Translations under genes and position numbers: made by a program
Source: Corallococcus sp. NCRR
GTDB taxonomy: Bacteria; Myxococcota; Myxococcia; Myxococcales; Myxococcaceae
Assembly (NCBI RefSeq): GCF_026965535.1
Contig: NZ_CP114039.1
Location: forward strand, 3,162,001-3,226,000
Reading direction: 5' to 3'
DNA: 64,000 nucleotides
Shown: positions 47,506 to 58,600 of the stretch, in pieces
Layout: every line of letters starts with the position of its first letter
How positions within the stretch are numbered: position 1 is the first letter of the stretch
The notes under the pieces: generated by a model
Database searches by the model: none
What the model saw: only the letters and a program-made list of their open reading frames with translations
Told to the model about the DNA's origin: nothing

Positions 47506-48648
47506 ATGAGCGACACGCTGCCCGCGCTGCGGGCCACCCTGGCGGAACTGGTGGCGCTGGACACCACGTCCTCGCGCCCCAACGCGCCCCTCATCGACTA
47601 CGCCCAGGCGCGCCTGGAGGCCGCGGGCTTCACCGCCGAGCGCCAGCACTACACCGACGACGCGGGCGTGGCGAAGGTGAACCTCGTCGCGCGCAAGGGC
47701 GACGCCGACCGCGCCGCGCTGGCCCTGGTGGGCCACTCCGACTGCGTGCCCTATGACGCCGCCTGGACGGACGCGCTGCGCCTCACGGAGCGCGACGGCA
47801 AGCTGTACGGCCGCGGCGCCTGTGACACCAAGGGCTTCATCGCGTGCGCGCTGCACACCGCCACGCGCAAGGACCTGCCGAAGCTGGACGCGCCCCTGCT
47901 CGTCATCCTCACCGCCGATGAAGAGGTCGGCCTCGTGGGCGCGAAGAAGCTGGTGTCCGCCGGCCTGGGCCGCGCGAGGCACGCCATCGTCGGCGAGCCC
48001 ACGCGCCTCATCCCCGTGCGCGCCAACAAGGGCTACTGCCTGGCGGAGGTGGAGGTGCTGGGCAAGGAAGGGCACAGCGCGTACCCGGAGCTGGGCGCGT
48101 CCGCCATCTTCCGCGCCGGCCGCTTCCTGCACCGGCTGGAGACGCTGGCGAACACCGTCCTGCGCGAGGACCGCGACGAGGGCTTCCAGCCGCCCTTCAC
48201 CACCGTGAACGTGGGCCTCATCCAGGGCGGCAAGGCGAAGAACGTCCTGCCCGGCTCCTGCCGCTTCACCGTGGAGTGGCGCCCCATCCCCGGCCAGGCC
48301 GCCGAGCGCGTCCCGGAGATGATGGAGCACATCCGCCAGGAGCTCACCCGCGACGAGCCCGCCTACGAGGCGCGCATCAAGGTCCTGCGCATGGACCGGG
48401 GCGTCCACACGCGCGGCGACGCGGACGTGGTGCGCTTCCTGGAGCAGGTCAGCGGCAACGCGTCCGAAACGGTGTCCTTCGGCACGGAGGCCCCGCAGCT
48501 CACGGAGCTGGGCGCGGAGGCCGTGGTGTTCGGCCCCGGCGACATCCGCGTCGCGCACCAGACGGGCGAGTTCGTCCCCATGGAGGACCTGGTGCGCTGC
48601 GAGGCCGCGCTCACGCAGGCCGTCGCGCGCTTCTGCACGGGCGGCTGA
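47506..48648 (+). CDS. argE: Acetylornithine deacetylase
   Basis: A 380-residue M20-family metalloamidase. The first metal ligands lie in LVGHSDCVPYD, the bridging aspartate in YGRGACDTKGFIA, the catalytic glutamate pair in TADEEVGLVGA, and a further ligand in IVGEPTRLIPV. The lid domain begins GYCLAEVEVLGKEGHSAYP. It releases ornithine from N-acetylornithine in arginine synthesis. It ends 12 bp from the convergent DUF2652 gene. Another M20 acyl-amino-acid hydrolase is the main alternative. Confidence 0.88.
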   Translation: MSDTLPALRATLAELVALDTTSSRPNAPLIDYAQARLEAAGFTAERQHYTDDAGVAKVNLVARKGDADRAALALVGHSDCVPYDAAWTDALRLTERDGKLYGRGACDTKGFIACALHTATRKDLPKLDAPLLVILTADEEVGLVGAKKLVSAGLGRARHAIVGEPTRLIPVRANKGYCLAEVEVLGKEGHSAYPELGASAIFRAGRFLHRLETLANTVLREDRDEGFQPPFTTVNVGLIQGGKAKNVLPGSCRFTVEWRPIPGQAAERVPEMMEHIRQELTRDEPAYEARIKVLRMDRGVHTRGDADVVRFLEQVSGNASETVSFGTEAPQLTELGAEAVVFGPGDIRVAHQTGEFVPMEDLVRCEAALTQAVARFCTGG

Positions 48649-48660
48649 GCGCCCGGCACG

Positions 48661-49392
48661 TCAGGGCTTTCCAGGTGTGGCGTCTTCGATGACCTCCACG
48701 TTGCGGAAGCCCTGACACGCCTCCTTGAAGCCGAGCACGTACTTCAGCGAGCGCAGCTCCAGCATCAGCTTGTTCCACAGCTTGCGCGGCAGGTTGGGGC
48801 GCGGCGCGGGCACGCTCGTCACCAGCGAGCCCAGGTCGATGTAGTGAGTCACCGTGCGGCCCATGCCCTCGAAGTCGTGCTCCAGCCCCTGGCTGAGCTG
48901 GCGCAGCTCAGGCTCCAGGTGCTGGTGCACCGCGTCCGTCATCAGGACGTACTCGGAGATGGGCACGTCGTTCTTCAGCATCCGGTGCAGGAGGATGACG
49001 TCCACCCCGGCCAGCTCCGTGAGGTGCTTCACCTTCTGGAAGGCGACCTCCCCCGCGTGGGCCACGAACTTGAGCGTCAGGTTGCCCACCTGCGTGCACC
49101 CGTCGCATTTGCACATGCGGTCGATGACCAGCGCTTCCCGGCGCTCCAGGAAGGCGCGGCGGATGGCCGCCACCTGCTTCGCGATGGGCGAGGTGTCCTC
49201 GCCCACGGCGTAGAAGAAGGCCGCGTCGCCCTCGAGCTTCGCCAGCTTGAACCGGCCGGACGCGTCGATGACGGCTTCCAGCAGCTGGGCCACCGTGTCC
49301 TGCGCGTGCGCGAGACCGAAGCGGTGCTGCCGCATGAAGCGGGTGTAGCCGCCGATGTCCGCGATGAGCAACAGCGCCTTCTCAATCGCCAT
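48661..49392 (-). CDS. DUF2652 protein (class III cyclase-like fold)
   Basis: A 243-residue soluble protein. The opening LLIADIGGYTRFMRQHR followed by KLEGDAAFFY is the DUF2652 pattern, related to the core of class III nucleotidyl cyclases, with the two metal-type aspartates kept in altered context. A cysteine motif CKCDGC (about 93-98) is also present. It may bind ligand or nucleotide without being a full cyclase. It is adjacent to mfd on the same strand with a 36-bp gap. Confidence 0.8.
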   Translation of the reverse strand: MAIEKALLLIADIGGYTRFMRQHRFGLAHAQDTVAQLLEAVIDASGRFKLAKLEGDAAFFYAVGEDTSPIAKQVAAIRRAFLERREALVIDRMCKCDGCTQVGNLTLKFVAHAGEVAFQKVKHLTELAGVDVILLHRMLKNDVPISEYVLMTDAVHQHLEPELRQLSQGLEHDFEGMGRTVTHYIDLGSLVTSVPAPRPNLPRKLWNKLMLELRSLKYVLGFKEACQGFRNVEVIEDATPGKP

Positions 49393-49428
49393 TCGGCGGC
49401 CAGCCTACCCCAGGTCCCCGGGCAATCG

Positions 49429-52400
49429 TCAGTGCCGGGGCAGCGCGCAGGTGCCCACGTCGCGCAGCAGCTTGTGCGCCTCCGCCAGCAGGGCGTGCCC
49501 CTTCACCTCCGGAGGCACGCGGGCGATGAGCTTCATGTCCGGCGTCAGCCGGTAGAAGCCCTTGGAGCGCTGCACCAGCCCCGCCACCTTCGCGCCATCC
49601 AGCAGCGCGTCGCCGCCCAGCGCCAGTGACAGCCGGGCCGGGCCCGCCTCCAGCGCGCGCAGCCGCAGCTCGCGCATGTCGATTTTGAGGAGCGTGACTT
49701 CGGAGAGGGCGTCCACCTCGTCGGGCGCCTCGCCGTAGCGGTCCACCAGCTCCGCGCGCAGGTCCGTCACCTCGTCCGGGTGGCTGGCCTGGCTGAAGCG
49801 CTTGTAGAACACCAGCCGCTGGTGCACGTCCGCCACGTAGTCGTCGGGGATGAGCGCCGGCATGGGCAGGTTGATGTCCGGCTCCACGTGCACCTTGGGC
49901 GGCTGGCCCTGCAGCTCCGCCACCGCCTCCTCCATCAACTGCGCGTACAGGTCGAAGCCGATCTCCGCGATGGCGCCGGACTGCTTCTCGCCCAACAGGT
50001 TGCCCGCGCCACGGATCTCCAGGTCGTGGCTGGCGATGGAGAAGCCCGCGCCCAGCTCCGTGAAGTTCTGGAGCACCTCCAGCCGCCGCTGCGCGTCCTT
50101 CGTCACCGGACGGCGCGTGGGCACCAGCAGGTACGCGTACGCGCGCTCCTTGCTGCGGCCCACGCGTCCACGCAACTGGTAGAGCTGCGCCAGGCCGAAC
50201 TGGTCCGCGCGGTTGACGATCATCGTGTTGGCGCTGGAGATGTCGATGCCGCTCTCGATGATGCTGGTGCACAGCAGCACCTGGAACTTGTGCTCCGTGA
50301 ACTGGAGCATCACCTTCTCCAGCTGCCCCTCGCCCATCTGGCCGTGCGCCACGCCGATGGAGACGTTCGGCAGGAGCTTCTTCAGCTCCTGCTCCATGGA
50401 CGGCAGGGACTCCACGCGGTTGTGCACGAAGAAGACCTGGCCGCCGCGGGCAATCTCCCGCTCCACGGCCTCCTTGATGGCGGCCTCGTCGTACTTCATC
50501 ACGAAGGTGCGGATGGCCCGGCGGTCCTGCGGCGGTGTGGCGATGATGCTCATGTCGCGCACGCCGGACATGCTCATGTGCAGCGTGCGGGGGATGGGCG
50601 TCGCCGTCAGCGTCAGCACGTCCACCTGCGTGCGCAGCCGCTTGAGCGCCTCCTTCTGCTTCACGCCAAAGCGCTGCTCTTCATCCACCACCAGCAGCCC
50701 CAGGTCCTTGAAGGCCACCTCACCGGCCAGCAGCTTGTGCGTGCCGATGACGATGTCGACCTTGCCCTCCTTGGCGCGGCGGAGGATGTCGCGGATCTCC
50801 GGCGGCTTGCGGATGCCGGAGATGACTTCCACCGTGACGGGGTAGTCCTTGAAGCGCTTCTTGAAGGAGTGGAAGTGCTGCTGCGCCAGCACCGTGGTGG
50901 GCACCAGCACCGCCACCTGCTTGCGGTCCAGCGTGGCCTTGAAGGCGGCGCGCATGGCCACCTCCGTCTTGCCGTAGCCTACGTCGCCGCAGACGAGCCG
51001 GTCCATCGGCTGCGCCTTCTGCATGTCCGCCAGCACGTCCTCGATGGCCTTCGCCTGGTCTGGCGTCTCGTCGAACTCGAAGTCCGCCTCGAACTGGGCG
51101 AAGTAGCGGTCCGGCGGCGCGAACGCATAGCCCGGGTGCGCCTTGCGCGCGGCGGCCATCTGCAACAGCTCCGCCGCCATCTTGAGCAGCTGCTCCTTGA
51201 CGCGCTTCTTCGTCTTCTCCCAGCTCGTCGTGCCCAGCTTGTCCAGCTGGACCTTCTCCGGGTCGCCGCCGGTGAACTTCTGGATGAGCCGCATGCGGCC
51301 CACCGGCAGATAGATTTTGTCCCGCCCCGCGTACTCCAGGACGAGGAAGTCCCCCGGCACGCCCTGCACCTCCATCTTCGTCAGGCCCGCGTAGCGCCCG
51401 ATGCCGAAGTCGGTGTGGACGATGAGGTCGCCTTCCTTCAGGTCCTTGAAGCCCGCGGCGAACGCGTCCAGCTTCTTGCTGCGCTTGACGCGGCGGCGGG
51501 AGCGGACGCCGAAGATCTCCTCGTCCGCGAGCACCGCCAGCCGGCCTTCGGGGTCGATGAAGCCGTGGCTCACCTCGCCGGTGAACAGGTGCGCCCACAC
51601 CGCCGGCTCGTAGAGCTTCGCCGGGTCCTGCAACGCCTCCGTGTGCACCTTCACCATCACGGAGCGGTCCAAGAGCAGCCGCTTCAGCCGGTCCGCCTGG
51701 CTGAGCGTGCCGCACGCCACCGCGCATGCCACGCCGGTGTCGCGCCAGCGCTGGAGCCGCTCCACCAGCGGGGTGAGCGCGCCCTCCTCGCCGTGGTGCG
51801 CGAGGATGGCCTCGCGCAGGTCCTGCGTCGTGCCGAAGGTGAAGGCCACGGGCGCCTCGGACTGCGTGAGCGACAGGCCTCCGCCCTCCACCACGCGCAG
51901 GGCCTTGAGGCCCGCGGCCACGTCCTCGCGCGTGAGGAAGTGGTGCTCCGGCGGATAGGTGAGGTCCTGGCGCGCGTCCGCCTCCGCCACGCCCTTCGCC
52001 AGCTCCGCCTGGAGCTCCTCCAGCACGCGGTCCAGGCCCACCGGGTCGTCCAGGTAGACGACGGGCTCCTTCGCCCACGCGCCCAGGTAGTCGAACACCG
52101 AGGCCAGCCCGCCCTCGAAGAAGCCGGGCAAGAGGCCCTCCAGCCCGAAGCCGGGGAGCCCCTCGCGGAGCGCGTCCAGCCGCTCGCGCAGCTTGATGGT
52201 GGGCAGGTTGATGCGGTCCGCCACCGCGCGCGCGGCGGCCTCGGCGCGAGGGCGGGTGTCGTCGGTGAGCAAGAGCTCGCGCGCGGGCACCAGGTCCACC
52301 GTCTTGAGCGCGTCCACGGTGCGCTGCGACTCCGGGTCGAAGACGCGGATGGACTCGATGGTGTCCCCGAAGAACTCCAGGCGCACCGGCCGCTCGTACA

Positions 52401-53013
52401 GCGGGCTGAAGACGTCCAGCAGGCCGCCGCGCACGCTGAAGGTGCCCTTGTCCTCCACCAGGGGGCTGTTCTGGTAGCCCATCAGCGCCAGCTTCCGCGC
52501 CAGCGAGTCGCGGTCGAAGTCCTGGCCCACCTCCACGCGCTGGGCCAGCCCCTCCATCACCCCCAGCGGCAGCACGCGGCGGTGCAGCGCGCGCAGGGAC
52601 AGCACCAGCGCGGGGAACGGCGTGCCCCGCGCCAGGTGGAACAACGCGCCCAGGCGCTCCGTGATGGGGCCCGCCTCCGGCGACAGCTCGTCGTACGGGA
52701 GCACCTCGTCCGCGGGCAGCCGCAGTACGCGGGGCTCCAGCAGGCTGCCGGTGCCCCCCAGGAAGAAGGCCAGGTCGTGGGCGAGCGCGTCCGCCGCTTC
52801 TTCATCCACGGCCACGCACACCAGGGGCGCGCGCAGCTCGCGGTGCAGGCGGGCGAGCAGGTGGCCGCGCGCCGCGCCCTTCACCCCCTGCGTCCGCGCG
52901 CGGTGCCCCGCGCGCAGGGAGGCGAGGAGCCGGGCGAAGGCATCACCGGAGGAAGGGGGAGCGCCGCCGGGCCAGGACGTGCCGTCGGACTTCGGAGGAA
53001 GAGAGGTATCCAT
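49429..53013 (-). CDS. mfd: Transcription-repair coupling factor
   Basis: An 1194-residue translocase, full length. The N-terminal UvrB-homology module (GGLLDVFSPLYERPVRLEFF) and the RNA-polymerase-interacting domain (EGDLIVHTDFGIGRYAGL) precede the helicase. Walker A is CGDVGYGKTEVAMRA, and motif II is VVDEEQRFGV. The TRG motif region, LRGRVGRSKERAYAYLL, and a C-terminal UvrA-docking control domain follow. It removes stalled RNA polymerase and recruits UvrA to lesions. Confidence 0.97.
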   Translation of the reverse strand: MDTSLPPKSDGTSWPGGAPPSSGDAFARLLASLRAGHRARTQGVKGAARGHLLARLHRELRAPLVCVAVDEEAADALAHDLAFFLGGTGSLLEPRVLRLPADEVLPYDELSPEAGPITERLGALFHLARGTPFPALVLSLRALHRRVLPLGVMEGLAQRVEVGQDFDRDSLARKLALMGYQNSPLVEDKGTFSVRGGLLDVFSPLYERPVRLEFFGDTIESIRVFDPESQRTVDALKTVDLVPARELLLTDDTRPRAEAAARAVADRINLPTIKLRERLDALREGLPGFGLEGLLPGFFEGGLASVFDYLGAWAKEPVVYLDDPVGLDRVLEELQAELAKGVAEADARQDLTYPPEHHFLTREDVAAGLKALRVVEGGGLSLTQSEAPVAFTFGTTQDLREAILAHHGEEGALTPLVERLQRWRDTGVACAVACGTLSQADRLKRLLLDRSVMVKVHTEALQDPAKLYEPAVWAHLFTGEVSHGFIDPEGRLAVLADEEIFGVRSRRRVKRSKKLDAFAAGFKDLKEGDLIVHTDFGIGRYAGLTKMEVQGVPGDFLVLEYAGRDKIYLPVGRMRLIQKFTGGDPEKVQLDKLGTTSWEKTKKRVKEQLLKMAAELLQMAAARKAHPGYAFAPPDRYFAQFEADFEFDETPDQAKAIEDVLADMQKAQPMDRLVCGDVGYGKTEVAMRAAFKATLDRKQVAVLVPTTVLAQQHFHSFKKRFKDYPVTVEVISGIRKPPEIRDILRRAKEGKVDIVIGTHKLLAGEVAFKDLGLLVVDEEQRFGVKQKEALKRLRTQVDVLTLTATPIPRTLHMSMSGVRDMSIIATPPQDRRAIRTFVMKYDEAAIKEAVEREIARGGQVFFVHNRVESLPSMEQELKKLLPNVSIGVAHGQMGEGQLEKVMLQFTEHKFQVLLCTSIIESGIDISSANTMIVNRADQFGLAQLYQLRGRVGRSKERAYAYLLVPTRRPVTKDAQRRLEVLQNFTELGAGFSIASHDLEIRGAGNLLGEKQSGAIAEIGFDLYAQLMEEAVAELQGQPPKVHVEPDINLPMPALIPDDYVADVHQRLVFYKRFSQASHPDEVTDLRAELVDRYGEAPDEVDALSEVTLLKIDMRELRLRALEAGPARLSLALGGDALLDGAKVAGLVQRSKGFYRLTPDMKLIARVPPEVKGHALLAEAHKLLRDVGTCALPRH

Positions 53014-53133
53014 TCGGGGGCCTGGGTGGGGCCCTCGGCTAATTAGGGTGCGCCCTCTCCCAAATCAACGCTGGATGCGGACACCTGTCGTGTCCACGCA
53101 AACAGCGGGACGGCCGCCGGGCGGGGAGGCTCA

Positions 53134-53171
53134 CGCGCGCCCGGGACCTGGGAAGGGTCCCCGGGCGCGCG
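53134..53171 (-). terminator. Terminator of the minor-pilin operon
   Basis: CGCGCGCCCGGGACC (53134-53148) pairs with 53156-53171 in a 15-bp stem with one bulged C and a 7-base loop. It begins 11 bases after the stop of the last pilin gene in the direction of transcription. No T-run is present. Confidence 0.6.
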
Positions 53172-53181
53172 GCGGGTCCGC

Positions 53182-53877
53182 TCAGGGATTGCCGCAGGCG
53201 TCCGCCAGCCGGACATCCCGCTTGGCGGTGTTCGACGTGGTGGCGGCCAGTGAGTCGCAGTCCATCACGTTGGACATGCCCGTCAGCGGCTCCACCATCA
53301 GCACGCTCTTGGCACGGCTGGAGGTGAACCGGAACTGGATGGAGGCATCCAGGGGCGCCGCCCCCGCGACGGTGGCGGGCTGACCGAGCAGCCCCTGCAG
53401 GCAGTCCATCCTGTTGAGCGCCGGCCGGCCGGAGCCCGGCAGGAAGCACAGGTTGTTGATGTCCATGGCGTTCATCGTGACGGGGATGATGATGTCCTGC
53501 CCCGTGTCGGTGCAGCAGTCAGGCGCGTCGCGGCAGGTCTTGTCCACGCAGGCGGGACTGGGGCACTTGTCCAGGGTCCATTCATCCGGGGTGTTGAGGT
53601 CGTCGCCACACTTCAGGCGCTCCCAGCGGGCCACGGTGGCCCGCGTGCCGCCTGGCTGGTCGACGTCTTTCTCCACCACGATGCGCACGGGCTGGTTCGT
53701 GCTGATGGCGAGCTGGCGTGCCCGCAGCGCGGACGACCACAGCTCACGCGTCGCGGTGTTCTCGCGCTGGGTGCTGATGTTGCCCTGCATGCCCGCCACG
53801 GCGAGGGTGACGAGCACCCCCAACACCGCGACGGCCGTCATCATCTCCAACAGCGTCATGCCTCGCGTGTTCTTCAT
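53182..53877 (-). CDS. fimU: Minor pilin, FimU/GspH-like
   Basis: A 231-residue pseudopilin. The class III prepilin signal RGMTLLEMMTAVAVLGVLVT has E at +5 of the mature helix, and the long hydrophobic helix continues to about residue 29. The globular part has many cysteines (SPACVDKTCRDAPDCC). It would join the priming complex of type IVa pili in the inner membrane. The start overlaps the pilW-like stop (ATGA). Assignment as FimU rests on gene order and type. Confidence 0.82.
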   Translation of the reverse strand: MKNTRGMTLLEMMTAVAVLGVLVTLAVAGMQGNISTQRENTATRELWSSALRARQLAISTNQPVRIVVEKDVDQPGGTRATVARWERLKCGDDLNTPDEWTLDKCPSPACVDKTCRDAPDCCTDTGQDIIIPVTMNAMDINNLCFLPGSGRPALNRMDCLQGLLGQPATVAGAAPLDASIQFRFTSSRAKSVLMVEPLTGMSNVMDCDSLAATTSNTAKRDVRLADACGNP

Positions 53878-55100
53878 GGCGCCGCCCCAGCGGGGATTCG
53901 GATCATCCCCACGCTCATCAAGTTGCGGGGCTCGACCGTGAAGGTGAACCGGCGGCGGCTGTAACCGTCTTGCACGAAGCCTTCCTCATCCAGCCCGGGC
54001 TGGATTGCATCCTGGTTGGCGCGACGGGTCCGGATGACCAGGGTCACCTCCAACTGGCGGACCCGCTGGCGGAGCCTCCTGAGCAGATCCACGTTCGTGG
54101 CGGGCTTCACCACCAGCGAGCCATCCGCCTCCTGGAGACCCAGCGAGCATTCGCCGGTGTCGTACTTCGCCAGCGTGCATTCGGAGATGGCGGGGTGCGG
54201 CTGCGCGGGGGCGGGGAGCATGCCCTCATTGGGGAACCACTGCAGGGAGTTGTCGGGTTTGCTGAAGTCGATGAGCCCCTCCCGCACGGTGAGCTGCTCC
54301 ACGTCACGGCTCAGCACCAACCAGTCGGGCTCACCCACGGGCCGGTACTCCAGCGTGGGGATGTTGTCCTTCCAGTTCACCCGGTAGGCCACGCCTCCCA
54401 GCCGCATGGCCATCCAGTTCACCGGGCTGATTTCGGTGCCCGTCGGCACGCTCCAACTGGAAGAGGCGGCGGCGCAGTCAGGGCTCTGGGCGGCTCCGTC
54501 GATGGTGATGGTGGACTGGGCGCCGGGCGCGCCGGGGGTCACGGCGGTGATGGTCACGGGGCACGCCAGCCGGGTGCCGCCGCTCGCCATGACCGCGAGC
54601 GTCGGACCGCTGGGGGTGACCATGGCCATGGAGGCCTCGGACACCGCGCAGAAGGTGTTGCCGTCGCGAAAGCTTCCCGTCCCGCATGACGCCAGCGTGA
54701 TGGCCCCGTTCGTCTCACCCCAGTAGAGCTGGAGCGCATCCGAGGCCAGCTCCGCCTTGGGGGCCGGCACGAAGGACCCGTCCGCGGGCATCGCGGGCAG
54801 AATCCCCAGCTTCAGGTCGGCCTTGTGCCACACCGTGATGGCGGACCGCTCATCGTCGACGCCGTAGGAGATGGGCGTGTTGCCCATGCCCACGCCCGCC
54901 CGCCACAGGTCGGCGAGGAGCACGTCCTTCACGGTCCGGCCCGTCACCTGCGCCATCATCGTCTGCTCTTCGAAGAGGGCGCGCTTCTGCATCTGGGAGC
55001 CCACCACCAGCCCCGTGGTGATGACGATGACGCCGATGGCGCTGGCGATCATCATCTCCAGGAGCGTGAACCCCCGGCCTTGGAGAGAGGCGGTCTTCAT
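53874..55100 (-). CDS. pilW: Minor pilin, PilW-like
   Basis: A 408-residue protein with prepilin leader GRGFTLLEMMIASAIGVIVI and a long N-terminal helix, then a large beta-rich domain ending with RRRFTFTVEPRNLMS. Its length and C-terminal RQLEVTLVIRTRRA fit PilW/ComGF-type minor pilins. It overlaps pilV-like and fimU-like genes by four bases each, so the three are co-translated. Confidence 0.85.
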   Translation of the reverse strand: MKTASLQGRGFTLLEMMIASAIGVIVITTGLVVGSQMQKRALFEEQTMMAQVTGRTVKDVLLADLWRAGVGMGNTPISYGVDDERSAITVWHKADLKLGILPAMPADGSFVPAPKAELASDALQLYWGETNGAITLASCGTGSFRDGNTFCAVSEASMAMVTPSGPTLAVMASGGTRLACPVTITAVTPGAPGAQSTITIDGAAQSPDCAAASSSWSVPTGTEISPVNWMAMRLGGVAYRVNWKDNIPTLEYRPVGEPDWLVLSRDVEQLTVREGLIDFSKPDNSLQWFPNEGMLPAPAQPHPAISECTLAKYDTGECSLGLQEADGSLVVKPATNVDLLRRLRQRVRQLEVTLVIRTRRANQDAIQPGLDEEGFVQDGYSRRRFTFTVEPRNLMSVGMIRIPAGAAP

Positions 55101-55603
55101 GGGGCCATCCGCGTCTGGAGGACCACCATCTGCCGGTCCGAGCGGAGCCCCGGCTCATCCCAGCTCACGGACACGCGCACGTTCACGATGGTGCCGGTCT
55201 GCCCCGCCACGACGATGCGGTCGAGCGGGGGCCAGCCCACCTTGGCTCCCTCCATGGTGGTGGGGTCCTTCGGATTGTCCACGTCGATGTTCACCGAGTA
55301 CTCCCTCGCCACCAGGCCCGGCTCCACGGGTTCTTCGGCCCGCAGCGCCCCGGCCGCCGTCTGCCAGACGGAGTAGGTCTCGTCCCGCAGGTTGGTGCAG
55401 TTCGGGTTCAGGCAGCCCAGCGTCATGACCCGCTCCAGGGCCTGCTCCGCGATCACCTGGGCCTGGTTGGCGGTCAGCGTGCGCCGGTTGGACACGCTCG
55501 TCTGGCTCACGACGGTCATGGCCGCCATGACGCCCAGCAGCATGACCGTCATCGTGGCCATGACCTCCAACAGGGTGACGCCTCGTGAGGCACGCTGCTT
55601 CAT
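55097..55603 (-). CDS. pilV: Minor pilin, PilV-like
   Basis: A 168-residue pilin. The prepilin site is SRGVTLLEVMATMTVMLLGV, followed by MAAMTVVSQT, characteristic of PilV-type proteins. ATG 55603 was chosen; the frame upstream (to 55996) overlaps pilY1 and is a shadow. The start shares ATGA with the pilY1 stop, so it is coupled to it. Confidence 0.85.
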   Translation of the reverse strand: MKQRASRGVTLLEVMATMTVMLLGVMAAMTVVSQTSVSNRRTLTANQAQVIAEQALERVMTLGCLNPNCTNLRDETYSVWQTAAGALRAEEPVEPGLVAREYSVNIDVDNPKDPTTMEGAKVGWPPLDRIVVAGQTGTIVNVRVSVSWDEPGLRSDRQMVVLQTRMAP

Positions 55604-58600
55604 TGCGGCAGTCTCCCGTCGGGCAGCGGCTCCCACATCATGATCTGCGAACGGGGAACGCCACCGGTGGCGGTCGGCCTGTTGTGCTTCCCGTCCTTGC
55701 CGGGCTCGGGCTTCGCGTCCACCAGGCCGGTCACCGTCCCCTGCAGGACGTAGCCGTCGTGGATGATGGGCGCGACGATGGCGTGGTCGTTGTTCTCCCT
55801 GTTGTCGATCAGCACGCCCGTGCTCTGGTTGGCGACGTAGGACCGGCCCTTGATGCTGTCGCTCAGGTTGCAGATGTCCGCGGCCGCGCCCGCGGCGGTG
55901 GCGGCGAAGAGCTTCTCGTCGCTGAGCGCCACACCACCCCAGAGCTTCTGGCCCGGATCCATCTTCTGCACCCACAGGGGCTTGAGCTCCGCGCACGGCT
56001 TGCTGCCGCTGGGGTCCGTGTCCTCGAAGGCGAGCAGGTGGTACTGGTAGGTGGGGTTCTTGGGATCCACCTCGGGATAGCCGTCCGAGTACTCATCCGG
56101 ATTGTCGCTGGTGCCGAAGTAGAAGCGCACCGCCGGACCCGTCTTGGTGGTGACCATCTGCATCGCGATGCTGGAGTAGAGCTGCTGGAGCTCCAGCGCC
56201 GTCTGGCTGGCGTCCTTGTGGTCCTTCAGCGCCGTGGCGGCATGGGCCACCATGCACTTCTGGACCTGGTTGCCCGCCCGTTCGCTCGCCTTCACGTTCT
56301 TCAGGTTCACGCGCCAGACGCTGCCGGACGTGGTGGGGACGTAGATGACGTCGTAGCTGCCGTCCCGGTCCAGGTCCACCATCGGCGTCGCGGCCGCGAT
56401 GCCGGAGCCCTTCTCCAGGGTGATGACGCCCGCGTACTTGCCCTTCGGATCCGACCCGTACTCGAGCGGCCGGCCCGTCTTCATGTCGAGCAGGTAGAGG
56501 GTGCCCGCGCGCTTGTCCGCCGGCTGGTAGTCCGTGCCCACCACCGACACCCAACGCCGGTCCTTCTCATCCCCCGAGCCCCAGGAGATGCGGGCGACGT
56601 TGGGGACGTGCCGCGAACCGCTGTTGTCCGGCAGCAGCACGGCGCTGTTCGCGACCTGCGCCGCGGTGAAGTACGAGGCCATGTTCAGGTCCATGAGGCT
56701 GAACTCCCACATGGGCGACGGGTACCAGGGATCCTTCGGATTCGTGATGTCGAGCGAGAAGACCACGGGCGAGCCCTTGCCCGTCGCGGAGACGAGCACG
56801 GTCTTGGCGCCCTGCTTCTTGTTCTCCGCCGTCGCCGGGGTCCAGTTGAACTTGATGCCGGACTCCCAGTTGTCCTTGTCACCCAGGTCCACGTTGGCGA
56901 TGGCCGGCGAGGCGTCCATCTGCGGGCGCACGAGGCTGCCGGAGTTGCGGAAGCGCACGTACTGGTTGCGGTACTGGCCCAGCATCATCCGGGGCATGTA
57001 GGCGAAGACCTCGCTGCCTTCGCCGTACTTGCGGTCGGCGGGGGCATCCTTCGTGCCGCAAGCCTTGGGGATGAAATAGCCCCGGTACTGGGTCTCACTG
57101 ACGCATCCGTCGCGCAGGGCCGCGCGGTATTCGCCCGTGTCGAAGGCGTGGAGCACACCGGTCATCGTGCCCACGTAGGCGATGGAGCTGCGCTCCTTCA
57201 GCGGCGACATGAAGTTCTTGAAGTACAGGTCGCGCTCGCTGGCCGTCGCGGCCTGGTACCAGGCGTCCTGGTACGGCGGGACGGCCACGCCCACGGTGGA
57301 CAGGTTGATGCCGCCCATGGGCCACGGCCGGCGCGCGTTGTTGCTCCCGGTGGCGTGCCGGTTCTCGTAGCCGTACAGCCAGTCCACCAGGAAGTCGCGG
57401 TCATTGTGGTCGCCGGGGATGTACTTGTCCGTCCCCAGGGGGAGCGTGATGGTGGGCGTGCCGCAGATGCCGTCCTTGTTCAGGTCATACGGATAGCGCC
57501 GGTCGATCTCGCTGTAGTCGTTGCAGAGGATGTCCGGGAACAGCGCGCCCGCCGCGGCGCCCTCGGTGGCCTTGGCCAGGTCCTTGACCTCCTTGCGAAC
57601 GCCCGCGTCGTTCATCGTGTACAGCTTGCGGTTGCGCGGCTCGATGGAGCCCATGGACACGGCCATCACGCGGCCCGACTCCCACTGCTCCTTGTTGGTG
57701 GTCGTCTCCGGGTTCTCCGGGTCGTAGATGGACTGGAGGTACAGCCTGCCTCGCAGGGTGTAGTCCTTGGCGCCGTCATACGCGCGGATACCGGGCGCGG
57801 GCAGGCTGCCCGCCGTGGAGGGCCAACCCGTGCCCCAGTTCTGTCCCGGCGTCTCGTTCACGCCCCACATGAGCACGTTGGCCACCGTGGTCGGGGTGGC
57901 GCGCGAATAGGCACCCGCGCGCACGGCCTGATAGCCGATGTCGACGTCGTCGATGATGGGGCGGCACTGCTCGTTGGGGCTGCTGATGTCCACCTTCCAG
58001 CACAGCTGCGAACCGGTCAGGCCCAGCGCCACGATGTCGATCTCCACCTCCTGGGCGGCGGGCGTCTGGGCCGGGAAGACGACGGGCACCCACGTGGGGT
58101 TCAGGTTGTCGTTGTACTTGTTGGCGACCGGGTCGTAGGTGCGGCAATCCACCGCGATGGAGTAGGTGATGGTGGGCAGGATGCCGGTCGACGTGCAGGC
58201 GTTCGTGGCCGACTCGGTCCAGCAAGGCGCCGTGGTGCAGCCCTCGCGGATCTCCGAGGGGGGATTGCCGGGCTTCGCGTAGGGCGCCACGTCGTCCTGA
58301 CGGCGGAAGCGCACCTTGGTGATGGTGAAGTTCTGGCCGGGCGTATCGCCTTCCGGGCTCATCACCTTGGAGGTGATGGTGGTGGACTTGGCGCCACCGC
58401 CGTTCTCCTTGTTGATGAGGAACACGATGTCGTTGAAGTCGCGGTCACCGCCGCCGTTGAGGTCCTCGAAGCCGAGGATCCACCGGAAGGGGTCGGTGGT
58501 GGGGGCGCCCACGATGACGTGGGGCATGTAGTTCATCCGGTCGATTTCCTTGCTCACCTTACCCGGCTCCGTGCCAGGGCGCATCACCGTCACACCCTCC